Assembly: GCA_947474595.1 (NCBI GenBank)
Contig: CANJIV010000001.1
Coordinates: forward strand, 186,001 to 250,000
DNA length: 64,000 bases
Direction of reading: 5' to 3'
Origin: Solirubrobacterales bacterium
GTDB taxonomy: Bacteria > Actinomycetota > Thermoleophilia > Solirubrobacterales > Solirubrobacteraceae
Shown here: one piece after another, positions 8,140-15,763 of the stretch
Position numbering within the stretch: the first letter of the stretch is position 1
How the letters are laid out: each line of letters opens with the position of its first letter
The notes under the pieces: model-generated
The model's input: only the letters and a program-made list of their open reading frames with translations
Databases searched by the model: none
What the model was told of the DNA's origin: nothing
Translations under genes and position numbers: made by a program

Positions 8140-8774
8140 CTACCTCCAGTCGCGGGCGCTTAATCACGGTAGAGGGCCTCGACGGCTCCGGTAAAACGAC
8201 GGTCGTCAGCGGGCTGCTTGACGCGCTAAGTAGCCGCGGCGTGAGTGCCCGAGCGTTACGCGAACCCGGCGGCGTGGACACCTCAGAACGGATCCGCGAC
8301 CTCGTTAAAGATCCGACGCTACGTGTTGACCCTCGCGCCGAAGCCCTGCTCTACGCCGCAGCTCGCGCCCAGCTCGTAGATGAGCTGCTCGAACCATGCC
8401 TTGCCGGGGGGGGTTGGGTCTTACTTGACCGTTTTGTCGACTCCTCGCTGGCCTACCAAGGCGTCGGGCGCGACCTCGGCGTCGGCGCCATCTCGGCAGT
8501 AAACGCGTTTGCCACCGGGGGACTGGCCCCAGATCGCACACTCTTGCTGCGCATTGCTCCCCACACCGGCCGCTCTCGCCAAGCTGACCGCGGCGAAGCC
8601 CCCGACCGCTTAGAGCAAGCTGGAGAGCCGTTCTTTGCGGCAATCGCCAAGGCCTACGACACACTCGCCGCCGCCGACCCCGACCGCTGGCGAGTGATCG
8701 ACGCCGAGCGCGCCGCAGAGACCGTCTTAGCCGAAGCGCTAGAAGCAATCGCAGACCTTCTGCCAGCCGGCTGA
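8136..8774 (+). CDS. tmk: Thymidylate kinase (dTMP kinase)
   Basis: 212 residues. It phosphorylates dTMP to dTDP with ATP in the cytosol. The P-loop is EGLDGSGKTT near the N-terminus, the DRY-type motif is DRFVDSSLAYQG, and the lid region has several arginines (GRSRQADRGE). The length is normal for the family. The TTG start overlaps the P450 stop (TTGA), so the two are probably co-transcribed and translationally coupled. nrdJ, also in DNA-precursor synthesis, follows after 183 bases with its own apparent promoter. Confidence 0.93.
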   Translation: MTTSSRGRLITVEGLDGSGKTTVVSGLLDALSSRGVSARALREPGGVDTSERIRDLVKDPTLRVDPRAEALLYAAARAQLVDELLEPCLAGGGWVLLDRFVDSSLAYQGVGRDLGVGAISAVNAFATGGLAPDRTLLLRIAPHTGRSRQADRGEAPDRLEQAGEPFFAAIAKAYDTLAAADPDRWRVIDAERAAETVLAEALEAIADLLPAG

Positions 8775-8804
8775 ACGCCTACTCGGCCGACTACTCGCGA
8801 GCGC

Positions 8805-8875
8805 TACGATCAGGGTAGGGCCTTCGGTCGGGCAGGTGAAGTCATCGGCCGCCGCGGTTCCGTCCGACCCAAGGC
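8805..8875 (+). promoter_or_regulatory. Probable nrdJ promoter and structured 5' leader
   Basis: TACGAT at 8805-8810 is a TANNNT -10 candidate. Downstream, GCCTTcGGTCGG (8820-8831) pairs with CCGACCcAAGGC (8864-8875): eleven pairs around one C-C mismatch, enclosing 32 bases. The resulting leader would be about 140 bases. No B12-box or NrdR box was recognised, so the structure is not assigned to a riboswitch class. Confidence 0.4.
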
Positions 8876-8957
8876 GCATCATGCTCGACCCCTAGTAGGT
8901 GAATCTCACCAGCATCAAAAACACCGTGAACAGCGGAATTTTCGAGAGGAGCAGGTA

Positions 8958-11792
8958 ATGGCACGGACTTCGCAGAACGCTACAAACCAAAGCACCGAGG
9001 CAGGCGAGGCGCTCTCGGTCAGTCGTCGCTTCACGACGGCCGGAGTCCACCCTTTCGACGCCGTCGAGTGGGAGGTGCGTGACGCGCGTATTGGTCATGG
9101 CGACAAGGTCTCCTTCGAGCAGCGCGACGTCGAGTTTCCCCGCAGCTGGAGCCAAAACGCCACCAATATCGTCTCCCAGAAGTACTTCCGCGGCCAGCTT
9201 GACTCACCCGAGCGTGAAAGCTCGGTCAAGCAGATGATCTCGCGTGTGGCAGGAACGATCGCTGGCTGGGGTGTCGAACGTGGCTACTTCACCACCGATG
9301 AGACCGCCAACGCCTTCGAAGATGAGCTCACCCACATCCTGCTCAACCAGCTTGCAGCCTTTAACTCGCCGGTCTGGTTTAACGTCGGCTTCGAAGAGAC
9401 GCCACAGTGCTCGGCCTGCTTCATCCTGTCCGTCGACGACACAATGGAGTCGATCCTCGACTGGAATACCCGCGAAGGCATGATCTTCCGTGGCGGCTCG
9501 GGATCGGGCATCAATCTCTCCAACATCCGCGGCTCCAATGAGCCCCTGGCAAAGGGCGGTACCGCCTCAGGACCGGTCTCTTTCATGCGCGGCGCCGACT
9601 CTTGGGCTGGCACGATTAAGTCCGGCGGCAAGACACGTCGTGCGGCCAAGATGGTCGTCCTCAACGTCGACCACCCAGACATCCGCGAGTTCATCTGGTG
9701 CAAGGCTAAGGAAGAAGACAAAGCAGCCGCTCTGCGCGATGCCGGCTTTGACATGTCGATCGACGGCGAAGGATTTATCTCGATCCAGTATCAAAACGCC
9801 AACAACTCGGTCCGCGTGACTGACGAGTTTATGCGCGCCGTCGCAGCCGATGACGAGTGGCTGCTGACCTCGCGTGTGACGGGTGAGCCGGTCGGCGAGC
9901 CGCTGCGCGCGCGGGACCTGATGAACGACATCGCCGAGGCAGCCTGGCGCTGCGCAGATCCGGGCGTTCAGTACGACACGACAATCAACAACTGGCACAC
10001 CTGCCCTAACTCCGGGCGCATCAACGCCTCTAACCCCTGCTCGGAGTACATGCACGTCGATGACTCGGCCTGCAACCTGTCATCGCTGAACCTGATGAAG
10101 TTCCGCCACAGCGACGGAAGCTTCGACGTCGACTCCTTCACCCACGCTGTAGACATCATGTTCTTAGCTCAGGAGATCATTGTCGGTGCTTCGAGCTACC
10201 CGACCCCCGAAGTCGGCGCCAACGCAAATGCCTTCCGCCAGCTTGGCTTGGGCTACGCCAATCTCGGTGCCTACTTGATGAGCAACGGTATGCCTTATGA
10301 CTCCGACAGTGGCCGCACAACCGCAGCCTGCATCACAGCGCTGATGACCGGGCGGGCCTACTTGGGCTCAGCACGGATAGCCGCAGCAATCGGTACTTAC
10401 GACCGCTACGACGAAAACCGCGATGCCCACAACTCGGTGATGAAGATGCACCGCGACGCCACTCTCGATATTTCCGATAGCGACTGCCGTGACGAGCTGC
10501 TGCTGGCCGCCGCGCGTGAGACATGGGACGACGCCGTTGCCCTTGGCGAGATTCACGGCTACCGCAACGCCCAAGCAACGGTGCTCGCCCCAACCGGGAC
10601 GATCTCCTTCCTAATGGACTGCGACACAACTGGAATCGAGCCAGATTTCTCACTCGTGAAATTCAAGGAGCTCGTCGGTGGCGGCCAGATGACGATCGTC
10701 AACCGGACCGTTCCTCAAGCGCTTCGCACGTTGGGCTACAGCGATGAGCAGATCGAGCAGATCGAAGCCCACATCAACGAACACAACACAATCGTTGGCG
10801 CCCCAGGACTTGCCGATGAGCACCTGCCCGTCTTTGATGTTGCCGTCGGTGAGCGTGCGATTAGTCACACCGGCCACATCAAGATGATGGGTGCCACTCA
10901 ACCCTTTATCTCAGGCGCAATCTCTAAGACCGTCAACCTCCCCCACGAATCAACCGTGGCAGATATTGCCGATGCCTATACCGAGGCTTGGGAGCTTGGC
11001 GTTAAAGCGCTGGCGATCTACCGCGACGGCTCAAAGACTGCCCAAGCTCTGCGTACCGACGCTCAGGAAGGCAAGAACGCTGGCTCAGAAGATGGCCTAG
11101 CAGCAGACCTAGTTGAGGTAGCCGGCCCGAGGCGTCAGCGGATGCCCCGCGAGCGCCAGTCGATCACGCACAAGTTCTCGATCGGTGGCCATGAGGGATA
11201 CATCACCGCCGGCATGTATGAGGACGGCACTGTGGGAGAGATCTTCCTTACCGATATCGGCAAGGAAGGCTCAACGTTGCGCGGCATGATGAACGCCTTC
11301 GCAACGTCAATCTCGATCGCGCTTCAATACGGCGTCCCGCTCGAAAAGCTTGTAGAGAAGTTCAGCTACATGCGATTTGATCCTGAGGGAATTACGCAGA
11401 ACCCCGAGATCCCATTCGCCAAGTCGATGCCCGACTACATCATGCGCTGGCTCGCTTCCCGCTTCCTAGACACCGATGCCCAAGAAGAGCTTGGAATCCT
11501 CACGCCGGAAGTGCGTGCACGAAAGATGGCCTCTGACGCACTGATGTCGGGCCGTGGCGACACCGCCACGCCAGTCGCAAGCGTCGACGTTATAGAGCTG
11601 ACACAGGCACGGCCTAGCGGTGGTGGGTCAAGGCCGCCAGTCGTGGCGCTAACCGACATGCCGCCGGTTGTTCCAGCCGCCGTTCGAGGGCTAGACCTAG
11701 GACCGGCCTGCTCGCAGTGTGGAGGCATGATGCAGCGCACCGGCTCCTGCTACACCTGTCCTTCGTGCGGCAACAACACTGGCTGCGGTTGA
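8958..11792 (+). CDS. nrdJ: Adenosylcobalamin-dependent (class II) ribonucleoside-diphosphate reductase
   Basis: 944 residues, the size of the large actinobacterial NrdJ. It reduces ribonucleotides to deoxyribonucleotides using a thiyl radical generated from coenzyme B12. Visible landmarks are a redox Cys region at C151/C154 (PQCSACF), the glycine-rich GGSGSGINLSNIRGS, and the thiyl-radical loop NPCSE with C361. The C-terminal tail holds CSQCGG and CYTCPSCG cysteines (about 918-943) that shuttle electrons or bind zinc. The ATG at 8958 has GAGAGGAG upstream. No class I genes are seen nearby. It is preceded by tmk on the same strand but has its own leader. Confidence 0.96.
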   Translation: MARTSQNATNQSTEAGEALSVSRRFTTAGVHPFDAVEWEVRDARIGHGDKVSFEQRDVEFPRSWSQNATNIVSQKYFRGQLDSPERESSVKQMISRVAGTIAGWGVERGYFTTDETANAFEDELTHILLNQLAAFNSPVWFNVGFEETPQCSACFILSVDDTMESILDWNTREGMIFRGGSGSGINLSNIRGSNEPLAKGGTASGPVSFMRGADSWAGTIKSGGKTRRAAKMVVLNVDHPDIREFIWCKAKEEDKAAALRDAGFDMSIDGEGFISIQYQNANNSVRVTDEFMRAVAADDEWLLTSRVTGEPVGEPLRARDLMNDIAEAAWRCADPGVQYDTTINNWHTCPNSGRINASNPCSEYMHVDDSACNLSSLNLMKFRHSDGSFDVDSFTHAVDIMFLAQEIIVGASSYPTPEVGANANAFRQLGLGYANLGAYLMSNGMPYDSDSGRTTAACITALMTGRAYLGSARIAAAIGTYDRYDENRDAHNSVMKMHRDATLDISDSDCRDELLLAAARETWDDAVALGEIHGYRNAQATVLAPTGTISFLMDCDTTGIEPDFSLVKFKELVGGGQMTIVNRTVPQALRTLGYSDEQIEQIEAHINEHNTIVGAPGLADEHLPVFDVAVGERAISHTGHIKMMGATQPFISGAISKTVNLPHESTVADIADAYTEAWELGVKALAIYRDGSKTAQALRTDAQEGKNAGSEDGLAADLVEVAGPRRQRMPRERQSITHKFSIGGHEGYITAGMYEDGTVGEIFLTDIGKEGSTLRGMMNAFATSISIALQYGVPLEKLVEKFSYMRFDPEGITQNPEIPFAKSMPDYIMRWLASRFLDTDAQEELGILTPEVRARKMASDALMSGRGDTATPVASVDVIELTQARPSGGGSRPPVVALTDMPPVVPAAVRGLDLGPACSQCGGMMQRTGSCYTCPSCGNNTGCG

Positions 11793-11803
11793 TCCGCAGC
11801 CAG
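11779..11803. terminator. Bidirectional hairpin at nrdJ / enoyl-CoA hydratase 3' ends
   Basis: CTGGCTGCGG (11779-11788) and CCGCAGCCAG (11794-11803) form a perfect 10-bp stem with loop TTGAT. The nrdJ stop codon lies in the loop. It sits between convergent genes and could end transcription from both sides, though T-tracts are short. Confidence 0.6.
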
Positions 11804-11812
11804 TTGCAGCGG

Positions 11813-12481
11813 CTAAAAACTCTCCATCAGAGCTAGCGCTGCGATCGTATCGCGGTACATAACTTGCTTGATCGCCTGGACTACAGGCCTGCTCTTTCCT
11901 GACAGTGCGACGGCTCGCTCGGTCGCTTGGCCAACCACCAGATCCTCGCCCACCGCAGCGTTAGCGATCCCGCAGGCCACAGCCTCTGGACCGCCGTAGC
12001 GGCGCCCACTGAGCATCGCCTGATGGGCGCTAGCAGGGGTCAGCTTGCACTGAATTAGCGAAGCCATCCCCGCCACGAAAGCGATATTGATATCGACCTC
12101 GGGGAGGCAGAAGTAGCCACGGTCTTCGCGCATCACTCGCTCGTCGCAAGCAAGCGCGAGCATCGCACCGCCAGCAAAGGCATGGCCGTTAACTGCGGCA
12201 ACAACCGGGACCGGCAGGGTCAGCAGGCGGATATAGAGCGCCTGAAGGCCGCCGACAACCATCGCTGCACCTCCATCGGGAGCAGCCGTCATCCAATCTA
12301 GATCCAAACCGTTAGAGAAGAACTTGTCTTCGCCGGTCAAGACGACAGCCGTCACCTCCAGTGAGGCCTCTACGTCGTCGAGCGCCGCATTAAAGGACTC
12401 CAGCATCGTCGGGTTAAAGCGGTTCTCTTGGGCCGCCATCGTCAGCACAGCTACGCCATCGGTGTGAGTTGTCTTAACCAT
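11813..12481 (-). CDS. Enoyl-CoA hydratase/isomerase family protein
   Basis: 222 residues, a short crotonase-fold protein. The oxyanion-hole stretches FSNGLDLDWM and NGHAFAGGAMLALACD are present. A single acidic residue in LPEVDINI fits the Delta3-Delta2-enoyl-CoA isomerase branch better than the two-Glu hydratases. The C-terminal helix is shortened. The likely role is isomerisation or hydration of unsaturated acyl-CoA in fatty acid breakdown. GGAGGAG precedes the ATG at good spacing. It is the last gene of a minus-strand run arsR-mmpL-osmC, with a 105-base gap before it, so membership in that operon is uncertain. Confidence 0.82.
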   Translation of the reverse strand: MVKTTHTDGVAVLTMAAQENRFNPTMLESFNAALDDVEASLEVTAVVLTGEDKFFSNGLDLDWMTAAPDGGAAMVVGGLQALYIRLLTLPVPVVAAVNGHAFAGGAMLALACDERVMREDRGYFCLPEVDINIAFVAGMASLIQCKLTPASAHQAMLSGRRYGGPEAVACGIANAAVGEDLVVGQATERAVALSGKSRPVVQAIKQVMYRDTIAALALMESF

Positions 12482-12586
12482 TGGACTCCTCCTTCAGGGA
12501 TCGATTGGAGAGCACGAGACCGACAGCATGACGATCACGAGGCGTCGAGGTGACCTCGTCGGGCGTGGACCCAACGACCCTGACCG

Positions 12587-13120
12587 TCAATCCGCTGGGC
12601 AGATTGCTAGATGAGTGTGAAGGTCGACTGGGTTGCGGATACACCACGCGCCGGGACAGCGGTAGTCAGAGATCTCCTTGATCGCCTCTAGCGCCTCAGG
12701 CGTTGCATCAGCATCGACCTCGAGATACCAGTCAATGCGGTCGACTGGCGGGTTCTCGCCCACCCCTAGAGCGCGGCTCATATCAACCTTAGCCTCGACG
12801 CGCGCATGCAGCGACCGCAGCTCTATGCCTTCGCGTGCGGCCTCCTGGGCGTAGGTCATCGCGTAGCAGGCCAGCCCTCCCCAGAAGCAGTACGCCAGAG
12901 GATTGGGGGCCGATCCGCTGCCACCCATGTGCGGCGGGTAGTCTGCCTCGAACGGAACACTCTGGCCGCCCGGAAGGGCGATCTCGGTGCGAAATTGTGG
13001 CTGGCCCGCTGCGGTCTGCCAGTCGCCTTCTAGGCCTACTTTTTGGATTACGGAGCTCGGGTCAGTGGCCGCGAGAGTCGCTGTTGCCTCGACTGCCTCG
13101 ACGTTTACGTTATGCATCAT
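12587..13120 (-). CDS. OsmC-family protein
   Basis: 177 residues with the OsmC/Ohr fold signature. The first conserved Cys region is LAYCFWGGLACYAMTYA and the second is CPGAWCIRNP. In between lies the long beta-strand region with VEAKVDMSRALG. OsmC/Ohr proteins reduce organic hydroperoxides with a Cys pair, but YhfA/OsmC-like relatives also handle thiol modifications, so peroxidase activity is probable rather than proven. AAGGAG is placed six bases before the first of two adjacent ATGs. It lies 65 bases after the mmpL stop on the same strand, which suggests joint regulation by the ArsR protein. Confidence 0.85.
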   Translation of the reverse strand: MMHNVNVEAVEATATLAATDPSSVIQKVGLEGDWQTAAGQPQFRTEIALPGGQSVPFEADYPPHMGGSGSAPNPLAYCFWGGLACYAMTYAQEAAREGIELRSLHARVEAKVDMSRALGVGENPPVDRIDWYLEVDADATPEALEAIKEISDYRCPGAWCIRNPVDLHTHLAICPAD

Positions 13121-13185
13121 CTGAAACTCCTTAGTTGGTAGTAGAGGGCGCTACTTCGATCTGTCAGCAGCCGTCACTGAGTCCA

Positions 13186-15309
13186 CTATCCGTGCCCAAA
13201 TCGGACATTGGGCAGGACACGAGCCAAGGGTTTGGGAAGCCACCAAGCCCAGCGGCCCAGTAAACGCAGTAGTACCGGGACGAGTAACAGGCGTACGAGA
13301 AATGCGTCGAGTAGAACCGCGACGCCGAGGATCACTCCCATCTCCTTGGGTGGCAGCGGGCCCGAGAGCGCAAATGTGAAGAAGACCGCGACCATCACTG
13401 CGGCGGCGGCGAAAACCACCCGACCGCTGTGAGCTACTCCACCGACCATCGCCTCGTGAGGATCGTGGGAGCGATCCCAGTGCTCCTTTGCCGAGGAGAG
13501 CAGAAAGACCGTGTAGTCCATCGAGATTGCGAAAATCATCGCGAAGAAGAAGACCGGGCCCCAAGCATCCAAGAATCCCTGCGGCTCAAAGCCAAGTAGC
13601 CCAGAGCCAGTGCCATCTTGGAAGATCATCCTTGCGACACCGAAGGCCGCTGCTGTCGCGAGCAGGCTCGTCAACACCCCAAAGGCGGCGATGATCGGGG
13701 CCTGGAGAGCGACTAACAGCAGGACGAAGCCAAGCACCAAGATGACACCGATGACTAGCGGCGTTTTAGCCGACAAAAGCGCCTCTAGGTCGTGGTTCTC
13801 AGCGACAGACCCGCCGATCAATGTGCCTGGCGGCAAAGTCGAGCGCAAGCGGTCCACTGTGGCGCCGGTTACTGGGCTGGAGGGATCGCTAGCGGGAATC
13901 ACCTGCACAAGGGCCATCCCGTTAGCTCCTGGCATCGCTGCCATCACCTGAGCAACGCCTGGATCAGCCTTTGAAAGCGCGATCACCTTAGCGGCGCCGA
14001 CCTGAGTGGTGATTACCTGCAACGCTCCGGGCGCGCCGTCTCCGAAGGCCTGTTGGACCTGGTTGTAGCCGACGCGGGAGCTATCGCCAGCCGGGACCAC
14101 CTTGATCGACGGCATCCCTGTTTTCAGCCCTAGCACTGGGGCCGCGAGCGCAAGCAGCAAGATTAAAGCGACCGACCCATAGGCCAGCGGGCGGCGCCAC
14201 AGACGCTCGGCCCATGCAGCAAATCGCGCGGAGCGGTGCTCTCCTTGGTGCGCCCACGGCAACGCCAGCTTGTCGACCCGCGGTCCAAGTTTGCCCAACA
14301 CGGCGGGTAGCAGTGTCATCGTCGCCGCAAGAATGAAGAGGACCGCGACCATGATTCCTAGGGCCATCGAACGAAACGCTGGCGACGGCACAAGCATCAC
14401 GGCGGTAAGCGATATCAAGACGGTGATCGCACTGAAGAGGACAGCCTTACCAGCCGTATCCATTGCCTCGGCGACGGCGTCTTCTACCGACTCATGGGAT
14501 CCGAACAGCGCACCTCGGAAGCGGTACACGATGAAGAGTGCGTAGTCGATCCCTAGGGCTAGAGCGAACATCAAGGCGAAGTTCATCGCCCAGATGGAGA
14601 TGTCGAGCAGCTGCGTTCCTAGGTACAGAGAGCCGGCAGAGGCCACCAAACCGATAATCGTCAGCATTAGCGGAAGCCCGGCCGCCACCAGCGAGCCAAA
14701 GGCTAGGACGAGAATTACAAGCGTTACCGGCCACGAGATCAGCTCGCTCTTCATCATCGCGTCACGGTTGGCGGTGTTGAAGTCCGACCACATTCCGCTG
14801 GCACCCGTTAAGGAGACACCTACGCCGTCGCCTGCTAGAGCTCCGAGTTTGGTTTTCAAGTCATCTGCGGCGCGGACCATCGTGTTGGAGTCAGCGGCCG
14901 CTCCAGCTTGAATGATCGCCGTGTGCCCGTCGCGCGAGATCGATATTCCAGGCTGAGGAGCGACGACACGGCTGACACGCGGATCGGCACTAAGGGTGGC
15001 CTGGGCACCCGAGATTGCCTGCTTAAAGGCGGGCGCAGAAACAGTCGAATTATCAGAGTGAACGACGACCATCAACGCGCTTGAGGAGAGCCCGGCGAAC
15101 TCCTTGTCGATCACCTTGCGTGCCTGCACCGACTGTGACCCAGAGGCCTCCCAGCCGGCGCCCGAAAGCGCCTTTTCTACCTTCGGTGCGAAGAAGCCCA
15201 GGGCCACTGCGATTACGGCCCAAGCTATAACAACAACACGAAAGTGAGTCGCTGTATATCGGCCTAGACGCCCAACCGGGCCGAGCTTGACGGAGCTAGA
15301 GGTAGTCAT
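13186..15309 (-). CDS. MMPL-family RND transporter
   Basis: 707 residues with the duplicated RND layout. There is one N-terminal helix, a large extracytoplasmic loop (about 60-190), a block of helices containing GIDYALFIVYRFRGA, a second loop, and a second block containing SMDYTVFLLSSAKEHWDRS. The conserved D-Y of each block are the proton-relay residues of MMPL transporters. These proteins export lipids, siderophores or drugs across the cytoplasmic membrane of actinobacteria. The start ATG overlaps the arsR stop by four bases, so expression is coupled to that repressor. No partner lipid-synthesis genes are adjacent. Substrate unknown. Confidence 0.9.
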   Translation of the reverse strand: MTTSSSVKLGPVGRLGRYTATHFRVVVIAWAVIAVALGFFAPKVEKALSGAGWEASGSQSVQARKVIDKEFAGLSSSALMVVVHSDNSTVSAPAFKQAISGAQATLSADPRVSRVVAPQPGISISRDGHTAIIQAGAAADSNTMVRAADDLKTKLGALAGDGVGVSLTGASGMWSDFNTANRDAMMKSELISWPVTLVILVLAFGSLVAAGLPLMLTIIGLVASAGSLYLGTQLLDISIWAMNFALMFALALGIDYALFIVYRFRGALFGSHESVEDAVAEAMDTAGKAVLFSAITVLISLTAVMLVPSPAFRSMALGIMVAVLFILAATMTLLPAVLGKLGPRVDKLALPWAHQGEHRSARFAAWAERLWRRPLAYGSVALILLLALAAPVLGLKTGMPSIKVVPAGDSSRVGYNQVQQAFGDGAPGALQVITTQVGAAKVIALSKADPGVAQVMAAMPGANGMALVQVIPASDPSSPVTGATVDRLRSTLPPGTLIGGSVAENHDLEALLSAKTPLVIGVILVLGFVLLLVALQAPIIAAFGVLTSLLATAAAFGVARMIFQDGTGSGLLGFEPQGFLDAWGPVFFFAMIFAISMDYTVFLLSSAKEHWDRSHDPHEAMVGGVAHSGRVVFAAAAVMVAVFFTFALSGPLPPKEMGVILGVAVLLDAFLVRLLLVPVLLRLLGRWAWWLPKPLARVLPNVRFGHG

Positions 15310-15647
15310 GAGGCACCTCCTACGAGGATCTGATCTAGCTCGTCGGCGCGCTGACGCAGGCCGCCGCAGACGTGTTCGCAGAGCACAAAAACCGACTCAT
15401 CAGCCACCGCGTAGCGAACAAACGTCCCTCGCTTGGTGCGACTGACGATGCCCGCCTGATGGAGAACGCTGAGATGTTTAGAGATGTTTTGCTGGGAGGC
15501 GCCGAGTCGATCGGCTAGCTCGCCGACACTCAAGTCGCCGTCACGCAGGGCATCAAGCAACTTAATCCGCATTGGCTCGCCGATCACGCGTAGGCGCTGG
15601 GCAATGAGTTCTACGAGCGAGTCTGGGAGAGGCCGAGGAATATCCAT
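15306..15647 (-). CDS. ArsR-family winged-helix regulator
   Basis: 113 residues. The winged helix covers about residues 15-85: GEPMRIKLLDALRDGDLSV, then ELADRLGASQQNISKHLSVL as the recognition helix, then AGIVSRTKRGTFVRYAV as the wing. No CxC metal site typical of arsenic/cadmium sensors is visible in the alpha3 region. A Cys-rich C-terminal part (VLCEHVCGGL) could bind metal or sense redox. The gene appears leaderless: TATATT lies six bases before the ATG, with TTGCGA 17 bases further up. It overlaps mmpL and probably represses the mmpL-osmC run through the inverted repeat in its promoter. Confidence 0.9.
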   Translation of the reverse strand: MDIPRPLPDSLVELIAQRLRVIGEPMRIKLLDALRDGDLSVGELADRLGASQQNISKHLSVLHQAGIVSRTKRGTFVRYAVADESVFVLCEHVCGGLRQRADELDQILVGGAS

Positions 15648-15653
15648 AGCGGC

Positions 15654-15690
15654 AATATACCACTATTTAGTTGTACTCGCAAATAGTGGT
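15654..15690 (-). promoter_or_regulatory. arsR promoter and operator
   Basis: On the minus strand the -35 is TTGCGA (15677-15682), the spacer is 17 bases and the -10 is TATATT (15654-15659), followed after six bases by the ATG. A perfect inverted repeat ACCACTATTT (15659-15668) and AAATAGTGGT (15681-15690) covers the -35 and spacer. This is the expected place for an ArsR-family repressor. Confidence 0.75.
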
Positions 15691-15763
15691 GGATATCTCG
15701 CCCGTCGGCTACTTACGACCCAACGTATGATCGCGCTGAGGTTTTCTTATTCGAGAGGAAGAT

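Noticed and set aside
8775-8957. Cobalamin riboswitch before nrdJ
   Set aside because: No B12-box-like sequence was found. Only a generic stem is visible, so it is reported as an unassigned leader structure.
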